This document shows, piece by piece, positions 8,925 through 18,462 of a DNA stretch of 64,000 nucleotides. Within the stretch, counting starts at the first letter, position 1. Each line of letters opens with the position of its first letter. The notes beneath the pieces are model-generated. The model had not been told where the DNA came from, did not search any database, and saw only the letters and a program-made list of their open reading frames with translations. The DNA comes from an uncultured Bacteroides sp. (lineage in GTDB: Bacteria > Bacteroidota > Bacteroidia > Bacteroidales > Bacteroidaceae), in contig CAUHML010000002.1 of assembly GCA_959606905.1 (NCBI GenBank), positions 75,980-139,979 of the forward strand, in the 5' to 3' direction. Made by a program: the position numbers and the translations under genes.

Positions 8925-9245
8925 ATGGATGATTTTAAGAATATCAAAAGAATGCCGAATGCTGATATTGTTATGGCACTTGGTAGAAGATTCAAAGAGT
9001 ATCGTATAGCTTCTCAACTGACTCAAGCAGAAGTCTCGGAGAAGTCGGGAGTGAGCCTGCAAACTATTAAACGTTTTGAATCGGGGCAGACCTATAATAT
9101 AACGATGGGCAACTTTATTGCATTGCTTAAAGCTATAGACTATGTAGATGGGTTGACTGAAATTCTTCCGGAAATTCCAGTTTCTCCTTATGTGATGGCA
9201 AAACTGGAGGAAAAGAAACCTAAACGAGTTCGTCATGGAAAATAA
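8925..9245 (+). CDS. hipB: HipB-like antitoxin, Xre family
   Basis: This small protein carries an HTH_3 domain: a helix beginning ALGRRFKEYR, then LTQAEVSEKSGVSLQTIKRF with the recognition helix. It represses its own operon and neutralises the kinase toxin encoded next. The promoter -7 element at 8913-8920 excludes translation from ATG 8910. ATG 8925 is annotated, but ATG 8952 is equally possible because the transcript may start at about 8925. Its 3' end overlaps hipA by 11 bp, indicating coupled translation. Confidence 0.88.
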   Translation: MDDFKNIKRMPNADIVMALGRRFKEYRIASQLTQAEVSEKSGVSLQTIKRFESGQTYNITMGNFIALLKAIDYVDGLTEILPEIPVSPYVMAKLEEKKPKRVRHGK

Positions 9246-10758
9246 CTTGAAAATAATGATTTGGGGACAAGAAGTTGGTCGTCTCTCTTGGGATCAACGT
9301 CGTAATCGGTCCGTATTTGAGTATAATAAGGAGTTCCTGAGTGATAATCTGGACATTGCACCATTGACGGCTTCTATCAAGAAATCACGAAACAGGTTAC
9401 CGTTTTATGGGCAACCTTTTGATGATATATTCTATGGACTGCCTGCTTTCATTAGCGATAGCTATCCGGGAAGATGGGGAAATACCGTGTTTTCTGCGTG
9501 GGCGCAAGCTAATCACATTGCTGAACGTGACCTTACGCCTGTAGATAAACTCTCTTTTATCGGACAGCGTGGAATGGGGGCACTGGAGTTTAAACCTTCA
9601 CAAGAAATCGGTACTGGAATGAGCTTGGTGCTTGATGATTTGTACCGTAAGGCTCAGGATATTCTTGAAGATCGGGAAGAGGTGATAGTGACAGGCGAAG
9701 ACTTGACGCTTGAAAGCTTGTATGAAGTTGGAACATCTGCCGGTGGCCAGCATACCAAGGCGGTTATTGCTCGTAACAATAGAACGGGAGAGATTCGCTC
9801 CGGTCAGATTATGCTTCCAGAGGACTATACTTATTATTTATTGAAGTTTGCGGAGAAAGACTATTATCCGCTTACCGTGGTAGAATATGTTTATAGTAAA
9901 ATGGCGGAGAAAGCAGGTATCACCATGATGCCTTGTGAGTTGATAGAAATAGGTGGCGACCGTCATTTTTTAACTGAGAGATATGACAGGAGGAATGGGA
10001 AGAAAGTCCATACCCAAAGTCTTGCTGCCATGAATCCCGAAGCCAATAGTTATGAAGACTTAATGTTTATCTGTGAAGATTTGAACCTGCCATACAAAGA
10101 AAAGGAGGAAACTTATCGCCGTATGGTTTTCAATATCCTTTCCACTAATGTGGATGCCCATATCAAAAACTTTTCATTCATGATGGAAGAGGGGGGCGAC
10201 TGGCATATTACTCCTGCATACGACTTGACTTTTTCCTGTTTTAATCCGGGTAACAGATTTGACCCTGCACATTATTTAAAAGTGTGTGGCAAGACGATGA
10301 ATATAAAGCGCGATGATTTATTGAATTTCGGCAAACGTTTTTCTATCAAGAATCCGGAAGAAATAATTGAGCAGACGACTGATGCTGTGATGCAATTCAG
10401 GAGTATTGCTGTTGAAAATGGTACGGAATCTTATTGGATTGACCGGATAGAAGCGCATTTTGCTGAGATGAGCCCTGATATGCTCTCTTCGCTCTCTGGG
10501 TATAAACCGAGTATCTACCAGTATTATTTAAAGGATGAGGAAATTTGGGTAAAAGAGGCTCAGTGGGTAGAAATGAGCAATGGCGCTATGCGTCTTACGG
10601 CTCTTATTAATGATGTTCCTTTTCGTGCAACTTTTGCTAGAAAATCAGATGTTGCCAAGAATGTAATGTTGCAGGGGGGCTGTAAGATGTCATTAGAAAA
10701 TATGCAAGAATATGTCAATCTATATTTCTTGCCTAAATATAGAGATATGCAATCTTGA
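9235..10758 (+). CDS. hipA: HipA-like serine/threonine kinase toxin
   Basis: The 507-residue HipA-family toxin is probably a growth-arresting kinase; E. coli HipA phosphorylates glutamyl-tRNA synthetase. Visible motifs are the nucleotide-binding loop SAGGQHTKA (168-176), the catalytic loop TNVDAHIKNFSF with Asp307, Lys311 and Asn312, and the metal-binding PAYDL with Asp330. All key residues are present and the length is full, slightly longer than E. coli HipA (440), so it should be active. An extra C-terminal segment of ~60 residues follows the kinase core. It overlaps hipB by 11 bp. The role on the element may be stabilisation, persistence or phage defence. Confidence 0.9.
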   Translation: MENNLKIMIWGQEVGRLSWDQRRNRSVFEYNKEFLSDNLDIAPLTASIKKSRNRLPFYGQPFDDIFYGLPAFISDSYPGRWGNTVFSAWAQANHIAERDLTPVDKLSFIGQRGMGALEFKPSQEIGTGMSLVLDDLYRKAQDILEDREEVIVTGEDLTLESLYEVGTSAGGQHTKAVIARNNRTGEIRSGQIMLPEDYTYYLLKFAEKDYYPLTVVEYVYSKMAEKAGITMMPCELIEIGGDRHFLTERYDRRNGKKVHTQSLAAMNPEANSYEDLMFICEDLNLPYKEKEETYRRMVFNILSTNVDAHIKNFSFMMEEGGDWHITPAYDLTFSCFNPGNRFDPAHYLKVCGKTMNIKRDDLLNFGKRFSIKNPEEIIEQTTDAVMQFRSIAVENGTESYWIDRIEAHFAEMSPDMLSSLSGYKPSIYQYYLKDEEIWVKEAQWVEMSNGAMRLTALINDVPFRATFARKSDVAKNVMLQGGCKMSLENMQEYVNLYFLPKYRDMQS

Positions 10759-11072
10759 TGTACTTAACAATCTGATTGGCGGATTGTATGACTTGTTGAA
10801 TATAAACAAATAGTCGGTTATTTGACTTATATTGTTTAATTAGAAATAGATTTTTCCTTGAGATGGCATCAAATACTTTGGAGAACTCAGGTTATATTAA
10901 AAAACATCTTTTATAGCTACGCAAAGCGAACTCTAAGTAAGGCTTAAAAAGGGTTCTTGGTATTATTCAATTAATACGTAAAACTTTCTATCGTTTTTTT
11001 TCTTGTTCAATCAATTCTTTTATTATATATTGCAACGCCATTCTAGTTGAATAGACCCAAACAGAATTGATT
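10759..11072. other. Intergenic region after hipA
   Basis: This 314-bp AT-rich stretch contains no ORF of note, no -7 consensus and no strong hairpin. It presumably holds the promoter of the channel-like gene that follows. Confidence 0.5.
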
Positions 11073-12149
11073 ATGAATAAAATTAAACAAATATTCTGTA
11101 TCTTTTTATTAGCTTTTCAGGCACTCGCTAGTTATGCCGAGGAGCAAGTCACCTTGCGCAAAATGAAAGTGGGAGTATTCATCAGTCCTCCTTTTGTGAT
11201 AGCTGAAGAAAACAATACATATTCCGGAATGGCTATTGATCTCTGGAAAGAGGTTGAAAGTGAACTCAATGTAGTTTCCCAATATGTGAACTATAGCAGT
11301 TTAGAAAAATTACTATCGGCAATCCAAGCCAAAGAAATAGATATCGCGGTTACCAACCTAACCGTCACCTATGATAGAGCACAGGTTATTAGATTTTCTT
11401 ATCCGTGGTACGATGCTGGGTTACGGATTATGGTAAATGATGATCAAAAAGGCAGTATATGGAAAGAAATGAAGCAAAACGGGCAATTACAATCTTACGT
11501 ATGTATTTTCCTAATTATCACCGTACTAACAATACTGCAAACCATTCTCTACCGAAGAAAGGATCCAGAATATCCTAAAAGATGGAGAGACGGGCTCTCT
11601 TTAAGCCTCTATAACCTGATGGAAACTTTACGAGGAGGAACTCTTGAATATAAATTCTTAGGATGGGCGGGACACTTGTTAGCTGTAATTTGGATGATAT
11701 TCGGAATAGGAATAGTAGCTTACATCACTTCTACCATAACCAGTAGCATGACAAAAATCTCCCTAACATCTGAAATTAATGCACTATCTGACCTGTCAGG
11801 AAAGATTGTCGGTGTAGAAACTGGAGGAGTGGAAGAAGCTTTTCTGAGAAGCATCGGAATCAAGACTTTTCCTTACGATAATATTCTATTTGCAATTGAA
11901 GCATTGCAAAAGAATGAGGTACATGCAGTAGTCAGTGATGCTCCCGTTTTAGAATACTGGGTACATAAAAACCCACAGGAAAAGATAAGTGTAGTGGGTT
12001 CTCTCTTTCATCCGGACAAATATGCTTTTGCTACCTTCAAAGACAATAGCGAGTTAATTGACAAAATATCTGTAGTATTGATAAAGCTACATGAGTCTGG
12101 TAAAATAAAGGAGTTAAAAGACAATTACATGGGGGTAATATATGAATAA
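11073..12149 (+). CDS. Ionotropic-glutamate-receptor-like ligand-gated channel (GluR0 type)
   Basis: An N-terminal signal peptide (cleavage near SYAEE) is followed by a solute-binding family 3 lobe, with PPFVI and GMAIDLW, then DIAVTNLTVTYDR. A transmembrane helix at about 140-160 comes next, a pore-loop-like stretch around ETLRGGTLEYKF, and a second helix at about 205-230. The other half of the ligand-binding lobe follows, with GVETGGVEEAF and VVSDAPVLEY. This S1-TM-pore-TM-S2 order is that of prokaryotic glutamate receptors such as GluR0. The pore loop lacks the potassium-channel TVGYG filter. The frame can also start at TTG 11067, but ATG 11073 is preferred. Ligand and ion are unknown. Confidence 0.82.
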   Translation: MNKIKQIFCIFLLAFQALASYAEEQVTLRKMKVGVFISPPFVIAEENNTYSGMAIDLWKEVESELNVVSQYVNYSSLEKLLSAIQAKEIDIAVTNLTVTYDRAQVIRFSYPWYDAGLRIMVNDDQKGSIWKEMKQNGQLQSYVCIFLIITVLTILQTILYRRKDPEYPKRWRDGLSLSLYNLMETLRGGTLEYKFLGWAGHLLAVIWMIFGIGIVAYITSTITSSMTKISLTSEINALSDLSGKIVGVETGGVEEAFLRSIGIKTFPYDNILFAIEALQKNEVHAVVSDAPVLEYWVHKNPQEKISVVGSLFHPDKYAFATFKDNSELIDKISVVLIKLHESGKIKELKDNYMGVIYE

Positions 12150-12640
12150 TCCTGATATGAGTCAATCATTTTATATAGAACTCAGATTATAATAATGCGG
12201 ATTTGATTGGAAGTGTTGTTACAAGGGATTGTCGGATAAACAAATGGATGGATGCCAAATCGTTGCTTCCGTATTTCGTACTGGCTTTGTACAAACTTTA
12301 TTATCAGTGATTTTTCTAATATCCATATTTATAAGTTTTAAATGGTGATTTAATATTCTTATTTCTATTTCAATTCCCTTTCATCTATTCGATTTCGAGA
12401 TGTTTCAATTTTTCTACTTTCCAAGCCTGTATCTTATTTCTGCATAACTTCGTTGGTAAATACTCTTTTTAATGGTAAAAAGGACGATTTATCAAAAGGA
12501 AAGCCGGTAACGGTCTGTTTTGCAAAGAAATGAAAAGATATGGCTAATTTTGTAGATAAAAAAGAAAATGCTCAAAATGGATCTATATGAAGTTATGGAG
12601 AGAGGAAAAAAGAATGTTTTATAATAGTTGCAATTTGCTT
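12150..12640. other. 491-bp intergenic region
   Basis: This lies between the channel gene and the convergent M23 peptidase gene. It is AT-rich with short chance frames only. No convincing gene, promoter or structured repeat was recognised. Confidence 0.5.
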
Positions 12641-13351
12641 TTATGTGGCATTACATAAGTATCTGATGGTGTTTTCTTTTACTTCTTTAATAAACTGAAT
12701 TAGAATAGCAGGATCGATATACTTATTGTTCCGTTTGCAAGTGATATGCAGGTGTGGTCCAGTACTTCGACCTGTATTTCCGGTAATACCTACTATCTCT
12801 CCTGGCCTTACTAGAGTTCCTTGTTCTACCCAGATACGAGACAAGTGGCAATAACTTACAAAATACTCACCATATTGGATGATAATATACTTTCCGGAAC
12901 GTTTGTCTTCACCAGTTTTTTTCACTGTACCGTCAAGCATGGCATAGACTTCATCACTGGAAGCACGAAGGTCAAGACCGTTGTGATTCCGTTTCTTTCC
13001 TGTGAATGGATCTTTTCTTTGACCGAAAGGGGAATTGATTACAAGATGCTTCATTGGAAATGAAACACTGAGATAGCGGTTTATATACTCTTGACGTAAG
13101 CTGTCTGAAGGATGCTGTGATGAGGTGGCAGCGGGAGTTTGGTTATCGATTGGTTTATTATGGTAACCATGGATGGATGCCTTATTGACGTTATCCGCTT
13201 GGGTAATTTGATTGTTTTCCATATTTGGATTGGCAGACACCTGTTCAATATTATAGAGCTTTGAATGCTGTGTAATTGTGTGGAATTGCCCGAAAACGAT
13301 TTTTGATGTGCAAAGCATTAAAAAAGTGAAAATTGCTCTTGATTTGTTCAT
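12641..13351 (-). CDS. Secreted M23-family peptidoglycan endopeptidase
   Basis: The 236-residue protein has an N-terminal signal peptide (hydrophobic segment ending near VFGQ) and a C-terminal LytM/M23 domain from about residue 100. The zinc and catalytic residues are intact: HNGLD, SYCHL and the HxH motif in GPHLHI. It should cut peptide cross-links of peptidoglycan in the periplasm. On conjugative elements such enzymes open the wall for the transfer apparatus. It is transcribed divergently from the DUF4099 gene at 13427, with a promoter match between them. The central core resembles the degenerate M23 protein at 28097. Confidence 0.88.
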   Translation of the reverse strand: MNKSRAIFTFLMLCTSKIVFGQFHTITQHSKLYNIEQVSANPNMENNQITQADNVNKASIHGYHNKPIDNQTPAATSSQHPSDSLRQEYINRYLSVSFPMKHLVINSPFGQRKDPFTGKKRNHNGLDLRASSDEVYAMLDGTVKKTGEDKRSGKYIIIQYGEYFVSYCHLSRIWVEQGTLVRPGEIVGITGNTGRSTGPHLHITCKRNNKYIDPAILIQFIKEVKENTIRYLCNAT

Positions 13352-13380
13352 GATATATCTATTAAATGAATATTTGAGAT

Positions 13381-13399
13381 TAAATTTGTGACAAAGATA
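13381..13399. promoter_or_regulatory. Divergent -7 elements between M23 and DUF4099 genes
   Basis: TAAATTTG at 13381-13388 reads toward the plus-strand gene at 13427. TATCTTTG on the minus strand (13399-13392) reads toward the M23 gene starting at 13351. Both match TAnnTTTG. No good -33 TTG was found at 19-21 bp for either, so assignment rests on the -7 matches and the position between divergent starts. Confidence 0.5.
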
Positions 13400-13426
13400 G
13401 AATGAAATATCATAAAAGTGTAATAT

Positions 13427-14254
13427 ATGAATGTTAATAAAATTAATAGTTTGGAAATTCCTTATAGTGTACTAGAGACCTTCGGATTGACCCGTAACAT
13501 GATAGATGATCTACCGATGGACGTGCTCTCTCAAATTATGTTGGGGCAGCGCTCACCTGTTTTGCCTGTGGAGGTAGAAGGAGAAAATGGTGAGAAAGTA
13601 CGTTCAAGAGCACGATTCTCTCTAGTATATGCACAGGATGGGAGAGTGGATGTGGTGTTTCATCCTGTATTTCAACCGATTGGGGAAAAAATCTGTATGG
13701 TTACGCGGGATTTGACTACAGGAAAAGAGAAACTGAAGATTATGGATACATGTAAAGTGTATTCGGATGTAGTTGTGGAGGGACTAAAAGCCGGTCGGGT
13801 AGTCATGGATTACATGACTGCTGATGACGGTAGAAAAGTAAAGGCTTTTCTTCAATTGGACCCGGAAACAAATGAGGTGCTTGCTGTGCCTACGGTAGTA
13901 ATCGGACGTAACCTTCAAACATTGGTAGGAGAGTTTGATTTGACTGTAGCTGAAACTAATTGTATTCAGAACGGTGAGGTATTGACTATTGCTCAAGAGG
14001 ATGAACAGATTTCTGTCGGACTGGACTTGAATTCACCAACTGGATTGCGATTTGAAAAAGGGAACGAAAAGCGTTGGAAGGAAGGTGGCATGCGCCTGTG
14101 GAACAAGTATTCAGTAGGTGTATTCGGCTGTTGGATGATGGATGACGGTGAATTGTCATATATAAGAGAAGAGGAATACACAGAAGAAATTTGGGATGAA
14201 ATAGAGCGACAGCGCAATAATAAAGTAAAGAATCAACCAATACATAAGTTATAA
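13427..14254 (+). CDS. DUF4099-domain protein of the conjugative element
   Basis: The N-terminal half matches the DUF4099 pattern common in Bacteroidetes mobile elements: a start like FGLTRNMIDDLPMDVL, then GQRSPVLPV and a beta-rich RFSLVYAQDGRVDV segment. Later parts resemble DUF3945-type repeats. The family's biochemical role is unknown; genes of this type sit with primase and transfer genes. The 275-residue protein has no signal peptide. It opens the plus-strand run of element genes, and the next gene starts 4 bp after its stop. Confidence 0.75.
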   Translation: MNVNKINSLEIPYSVLETFGLTRNMIDDLPMDVLSQIMLGQRSPVLPVEVEGENGEKVRSRARFSLVYAQDGRVDVVFHPVFQPIGEKICMVTRDLTTGKEKLKIMDTCKVYSDVVVEGLKAGRVVMDYMTADDGRKVKAFLQLDPETNEVLAVPTVVIGRNLQTLVGEFDLTVAETNCIQNGEVLTIAQEDEQISVGLDLNSPTGLRFEKGNEKRWKEGGMRLWNKYSVGVFGCWMMDDGELSYIREEEYTEEIWDEIERQRNNKVKNQPIHKL

Positions 14255-14258
14255 TAGG

Positions 14259-14480
14259 ATGAAAAAGAAGTATTTACCAGAAGAAGAACTGATCGAAAAA
14301 ATGCAGAAATCAGAAATCGGTTGGTTAGAGTATGTGACAGGATTTTCAAAAGAATGGGATGAGGAGTTTGCGGTTTTTCTTCAAGAAACAGCACTGGAGG
14401 CAACCGAAGAGTCAGCTCAGCGCTTTCTTGAATATAGGAAGGTACGAATGGAAAAGGGACTGGAGGAGGGTAATATGTAA
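14259..14480 (+). CDS. Small acidic hypothetical protein (73 aa)
   Basis: A short, Glu-rich, helical product with no recognised family. It sits 4 bp after the DUF4099 gene, and its TAA directly abuts the ATG of the next gene at 14481. That tight packing argues that it is a real, translationally coupled gene. Confidence 0.6.
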   Translation: MKKKYLPEEELIEKMQKSEIGWLEYVTGFSKEWDEEFAVFLQETALEATEESAQRFLEYRKVRMEKGLEEGNM

Positions 14481-15119
14481 ATGAAGATAGCTATGGATGA
14501 ACGAATGCGTGAAAAAACTGATCCAAAGGAAAAAGACGATTCCATGATTCTATCACGTGACGGAAACAAACGGTTTGTATTGTTCCATGCAGGAAGCCGG
14601 AAGATTATAGAGGTGGATGAACATACAGCTTCGAAATTGATGTTGCTAGAATCTCTCGGAGAAACAGATAAGAGCCAGCGTATTGCTTCACGGTTGATGG
14701 GAGGAAGGACTGAGGAATTTCGGTTAGATGCTGCTCTATTGGCGGAAATTGTGGAGAAAGGGCAAAAGAATATGAATTGTTCTACTTCTGAATCTCTTGT
14801 CGGTGCGAAAGAGGATATGCGGAAAACCGGAAAAGAAGATTGTCGAAAATCGGTATTGGACGCACATGTAACAGGAATCGGTGCTGCTGGAGATTTTCAA
14901 TTGACGGCACGGATACAAGATCATAAATCGGGTGAGGTGCATGAAGTGAAGGGAGTGATAACGGGGTTTGATGCTGCTATGTTACGTAGTGATACCAATG
15001 AGCAGGGAAGGGATGGAACTGTGCTGAGAAATGCACAAGCACTTGCCTGTGAGAACTTTGAAAAAGGAATGTCGGCAGCTTTTACTCCCCATAATGCTAT
15101 GACAATGAAAATGGAATAA
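14481..15119 (+). CDS. Hypothetical element protein with DUF3945-like tail
   Basis: The 212-residue soluble product is not assigned to a family. The C-terminal ~80 residues (starting near GDFQLTARI) show the strand-strand-helix pattern that recurs at the C-termini of many proteins encoded in this element. It is charged and Met-rich. A second ATG five codons in (MDERMREK) is an alternative start. It belongs to the same transcription unit as its neighbours on both sides. Confidence 0.6.
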   Translation: MKIAMDERMREKTDPKEKDDSMILSRDGNKRFVLFHAGSRKIIEVDEHTASKLMLLESLGETDKSQRIASRLMGGRTEEFRLDAALLAEIVEKGQKNMNCSTSESLVGAKEDMRKTGKEDCRKSVLDAHVTGIGAAGDFQLTARIQDHKSGEVHEVKGVITGFDAAMLRSDTNEQGRDGTVLRNAQALACENFEKGMSAAFTPHNAMTMKME

Positions 15120-15176
15120 AGGTTTGCTATCGAATTTTTATTCTTTCGAGAAATTAATCTAAAAAACAAATAATTA

Positions 15177-17126
15177 ATGGCACTTAGGAAGAATTCTAAT
15201 CCAGCTCCGATGCAACTGCATCCGGAGTTGCGGGAACTGCTTGTCCGTAACGGAATGGAAGCAAGTATTGTAATGAATGATACAAATCCTCGTTTGCTAG
15301 TACGCGGGCATGATTCGCCTGTACTCTCTTATGACCTGACAATGGAGCAAGTGAAGAAGTTGACGGGCTGGGGAAGTAACTTTGCCAATAAGACTGCATA
15401 TGTTGCTTTCACAGATTTGGTGGAGAAGGATTTTGATATGCCGAAGGACTTTGTACATGCCCGAAACGCTAACGGACGGGTAGCTATGGGGTTGCATGGA
15501 TATAGAATTGGTGCAGGGGAATACGGTCGAATAGGGCCGATGAGCACCCGTCAGGCAATTTATGCAGGTATGCCTCTTTCACCGCGATACTATGTGGATC
15601 GTCCACGTGGATTCTTTGGAAGATTGACTGGCTGGCTGGGATGGACTCCCCGACAACAAGAGGGTTTCCATTTGCGGCGTACAGATGGAAGGTTATATAT
15701 GCCGAATGGCGCTCCTGTTGTTCCTGACAGACCAGACGGACGAATGAAACCGGGTGAATTCCAGTCAGGAGGATATGGATTTTATTACAAGGGAGAGTAT
15801 CCGGAAATGGTGAAAGATGATAATCCCAACCGGGTGAAAGATCCGTTGAATGAATTGAAGGAGGCTTTTTTACCTATGTCCGGGAAAGTGGAGAGGTTGA
15901 AAGAACCTGCCAAGCCTTACAAAGAACTGGTATCATCATCTGTATATTTTACGGCAGATAAATTCATGGAATGTCTATCCTCTCACGGTATTGTAATAGA
16001 TAAAGAAGCAAAGACGCTCACTATGCAACCGGAGCAGACGACCTTCGACCTGAAATATGACTTGACAGATAAGGAGCTGAAGATATTGACTTCGAATTCG
16101 CTGAAAGACACTAAGCTGGAGGAGCGGCTGACTATCATAAATGGTATTATCGCTCAGGATTTTGAGCAGCCTGTGACAATAGAGATTCTGAATGGTCATG
16201 AACGGATAGATATTCCTCTTAAACCGGCTACGGTTGAGGAGATTAGCAGGCAGGAGAAAAGGCAAAATGAGGAAAAGAAGATTGTTCAGCCTGATGTCCG
16301 GACAGAATGGGTGAAGGAAAATGAGGAATTGAGAGTTGTGCCGGACGGCAAGGTAATTCCTATCATTACGGAAATGGACGGACACCATTGGGAGCGGAAT
16401 GTACGTGGGGGACGTGATGTGGTGCTGAAGAACGTGGTGGCTTATGAGAATGGCAAAGAGTTTTTTTTGCATGCGGAAATTAATGGAGAATTGTTCGAAC
16501 GTACGCTTACGGCAGAGCAATTTAAAGAACTCTATTACCGGACGGATGAGGTGCGTATTGAAATGGTAGATAAATTGCTGGATGGAATCTCTTTCAAGAA
16601 CGGAGATTATAAGGGTGAACTGGTTAATGCCAATGTGACGGATGCTGCCCGGCTGTCCGACATAAAGGATAGCAAAGGATGGTTCCGGGAAGGTAAAGAC
16701 GGGCGTGAGGTGAACGTCGAGCGTATCGGTGTACAGGCATTTGACGGTGGAAAGTATGTAATGAAAGGTTCGGTTGACGGGGAGGAGATCAGTCGTAACA
16801 TAAGCAAGAAGGATTTTGATAAGTTTCTTGCTATGGATGATTACCATCGGATGCGGATGTTTTCAAAATTGTTCGATGAAGTGGATATGAAAGAACGGCT
16901 AGGACTTGGTGGCCGTATTACAGCTGCTTTGGCTGCCGGAGTGACAGTAATGGGAGAAATGACCTTGGATGAGGAACCCAGCATGCACTATCATCGGCCA
17001 TATGGACCCATAAGTCAAGTCAGAGCTTATTATAAGCCTGGAGTGGATACACCAGAAGAAGTTGCTATGCGTAATTTCGAGGCTGCGGCTAATACGGAGA
17101 ACCTACAAAACGGATTGAGAAAATAA
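15177..17126 (+). CDS. Large DUF3945-like protein of the conjugative element
   Basis: The 649-residue soluble protein has a unique N-terminal region (~1-230) and a C-terminal part holding at least two copies of a module of about 50 residues. One begins GKEFFLHAEINGELFERTL, the other GGKYVMKGSVDGEEISRN; each is followed by a helix and a K-L-x-D end. This layout fits DUF3945/DUF4099-associated proteins of Bacteroidetes plasmids and ICEs, whose function is unknown. It lies 10 bp before the Toprim gene, suggesting a shared role in DNA processing or transfer. Confidence 0.65.
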   Translation: MALRKNSNPAPMQLHPELRELLVRNGMEASIVMNDTNPRLLVRGHDSPVLSYDLTMEQVKKLTGWGSNFANKTAYVAFTDLVEKDFDMPKDFVHARNANGRVAMGLHGYRIGAGEYGRIGPMSTRQAIYAGMPLSPRYYVDRPRGFFGRLTGWLGWTPRQQEGFHLRRTDGRLYMPNGAPVVPDRPDGRMKPGEFQSGGYGFYYKGEYPEMVKDDNPNRVKDPLNELKEAFLPMSGKVERLKEPAKPYKELVSSSVYFTADKFMECLSSHGIVIDKEAKTLTMQPEQTTFDLKYDLTDKELKILTSNSLKDTKLEERLTIINGIIAQDFEQPVTIEILNGHERIDIPLKPATVEEISRQEKRQNEEKKIVQPDVRTEWVKENEELRVVPDGKVIPIITEMDGHHWERNVRGGRDVVLKNVVAYENGKEFFLHAEINGELFERTLTAEQFKELYYRTDEVRIEMVDKLLDGISFKNGDYKGELVNANVTDAARLSDIKDSKGWFREGKDGREVNVERIGVQAFDGGKYVMKGSVDGEEISRNISKKDFDKFLAMDDYHRMRMFSKLFDEVDMKERLGLGGRITAALAAGVTVMGEMTLDEEPSMHYHRPYGPISQVRAYYKPGVDTPEEVAMRNFEAAANTENLQNGLRK

Positions 17127-17136
17127 TGATTATATT

Positions 17137-18420
17137 ATGAGCGAATTCACTTATGAAGACTTCAAAAGTCGTTTAAGTATTCAAACGGTGTTGGAGGATG
17201 CAGGATATCATTTTGATCGTCGGCAAGGTTTGCGTAATCCTGTTTATGTGAAACTGGATGGGGATGGTAGACGTGTTCATGGTAATAAATTTGTTGTGAG
17301 GAATGGGGCATTTTGTTTTAAACCGCCTGAAAGACGGTGTTATAACGTGATTTCTCTTATTAAAGAATTTCCGGAGATGTTTGCAGATTATAAACCAGGA
17401 ATGAATTTAGACCGATTGGTAAATTTGGTATGTAACCGATTGCTGAATAATCCTACTGTTTACAAACAATATGATATTAAGGAAGATAGACCGGCACAGG
17501 TGTTTGATGAATCCATTTATGAAATAAAAAATTATGATTTGAATGACTGGGATTCAAGAAAAGCATTTTATCCATTCTTTAAGGATCGTGGACTGGATTT
17601 GAAGACACAGGCTGCTTTTGCTGATTATTTTGTTCTTGCCAAGAATATGGGACGTGAGGATGGAAAGCAATATACTAATCTGTCATTCTTGTTCCGTATA
17701 CCTAACGATGAGAAAAAGGTTGTCGGGTATGAAGAACGCGGATATCTTCAGCTGAACTTTCCCGGTGCAAAGACACACAGGGGGAAAGCTATGGGGACGA
17801 ATTCTGTTGATGGACTATGGTTTGCCAATCTGAGTGGAAAGCCGTTAGCACAAGCAGAACGGGTACTTTGGTTTGAGAGCGCTTATGATGCCATGGCGTA
17901 TTATCAGATTCATAGGGAGAAGGGAGAAGATACGAAAGGAGTATATGCTTCGACAGGCGGGAGTCCCAGTGAGAAGCAATTCAGCGGTTTGATAGCAGCT
18001 TGTCCGAGAGCGATGCATCATTTGTGCTTTGATCGTGACCATCCTGGACAAATGTATGCTTGTACATTTGCCGCTGTGAAAGATAACAGATTATTCAGTA
18101 GTTATTCCATGAAGAACGGCACGATTGTATTTGTGGATAAAACGGATGGACGATATGACCGGCACGAAATTGCACGGGAAAATTTTTCCTATCAGAATTT
18201 CTGTAAGGAATTCGGGATACACGATTCTCAAACTGTTTATCATCCTGCTGCCGAAGGGTACAAGGACTGGAATGACCAATTACTGGGTAAACGGATGAAG
18301 GTGGAGGAGGCAGAAAATATAGGAAAGGATGAGCGGAAAGTGTCAGATGAGGGAGAATTAAGTTCGAAAAAAATGGAGGAAAAGAAGGAAGAGAAACGGG
18401 GTTATGGCTTCGGTAGATAG
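17137..18420 (+). CDS. Toprim-domain protein (DUF3991/Toprim type, primase-like)
   Basis: The 427-residue protein has an N-terminal region (~1-150) like DUF3991, including a start resembling primase zinc-finger companions (FKSRLSIQTVLEDAGY), then a Toprim domain. The Toprim acidic residues are visible: Glu in LWFESAYDAMAYY and the DxD in LCFDRDHPG. Related proteins accompany relaxase or replication functions on mobile elements and may prime or process the transferred strand. The C-terminal ~40 residues are Lys/Glu-rich and low-complexity. It is in the same operon as the flanking genes. Confidence 0.82.
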   Translation: MSEFTYEDFKSRLSIQTVLEDAGYHFDRRQGLRNPVYVKLDGDGRRVHGNKFVVRNGAFCFKPPERRCYNVISLIKEFPEMFADYKPGMNLDRLVNLVCNRLLNNPTVYKQYDIKEDRPAQVFDESIYEIKNYDLNDWDSRKAFYPFFKDRGLDLKTQAAFADYFVLAKNMGREDGKQYTNLSFLFRIPNDEKKVVGYEERGYLQLNFPGAKTHRGKAMGTNSVDGLWFANLSGKPLAQAERVLWFESAYDAMAYYQIHREKGEDTKGVYASTGGSPSEKQFSGLIAACPRAMHHLCFDRDHPGQMYACTFAAVKDNRLFSSYSMKNGTIVFVDKTDGRYDRHEIARENFSYQNFCKEFGIHDSQTVYHPAAEGYKDWNDQLLGKRMKVEEAENIGKDERKVSDEGELSSKKMEEKKEEKRGYGFGR

Positions 18421-18462
18421 ATTCAAGATAATAATAATTAATGTTGTAGTAATGGGTTGATT

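Noticed and set aside
12240..12310. A protein-like short frame in the gap after the channel gene.
   Set aside because: Fewer than 30 codons, no start or ribosome-binding site, no recognisable similarity.
2651..12498. The 10-mer TTATCAAAAG occurs at 2651, 7461 and 12489 (the last two extend to a shared 12-mer), close to borders of cargo modules.
   Set aside because: In 64 kb of AT-rich DNA many such chance repeats are expected; no longer match and no target-site duplication accompany it.
15975..16847. A 290-codon open frame on the minus strand.
   Set aside because: It is the antisense shadow of the 649-aa element gene, with an implausible composition and no start signals.
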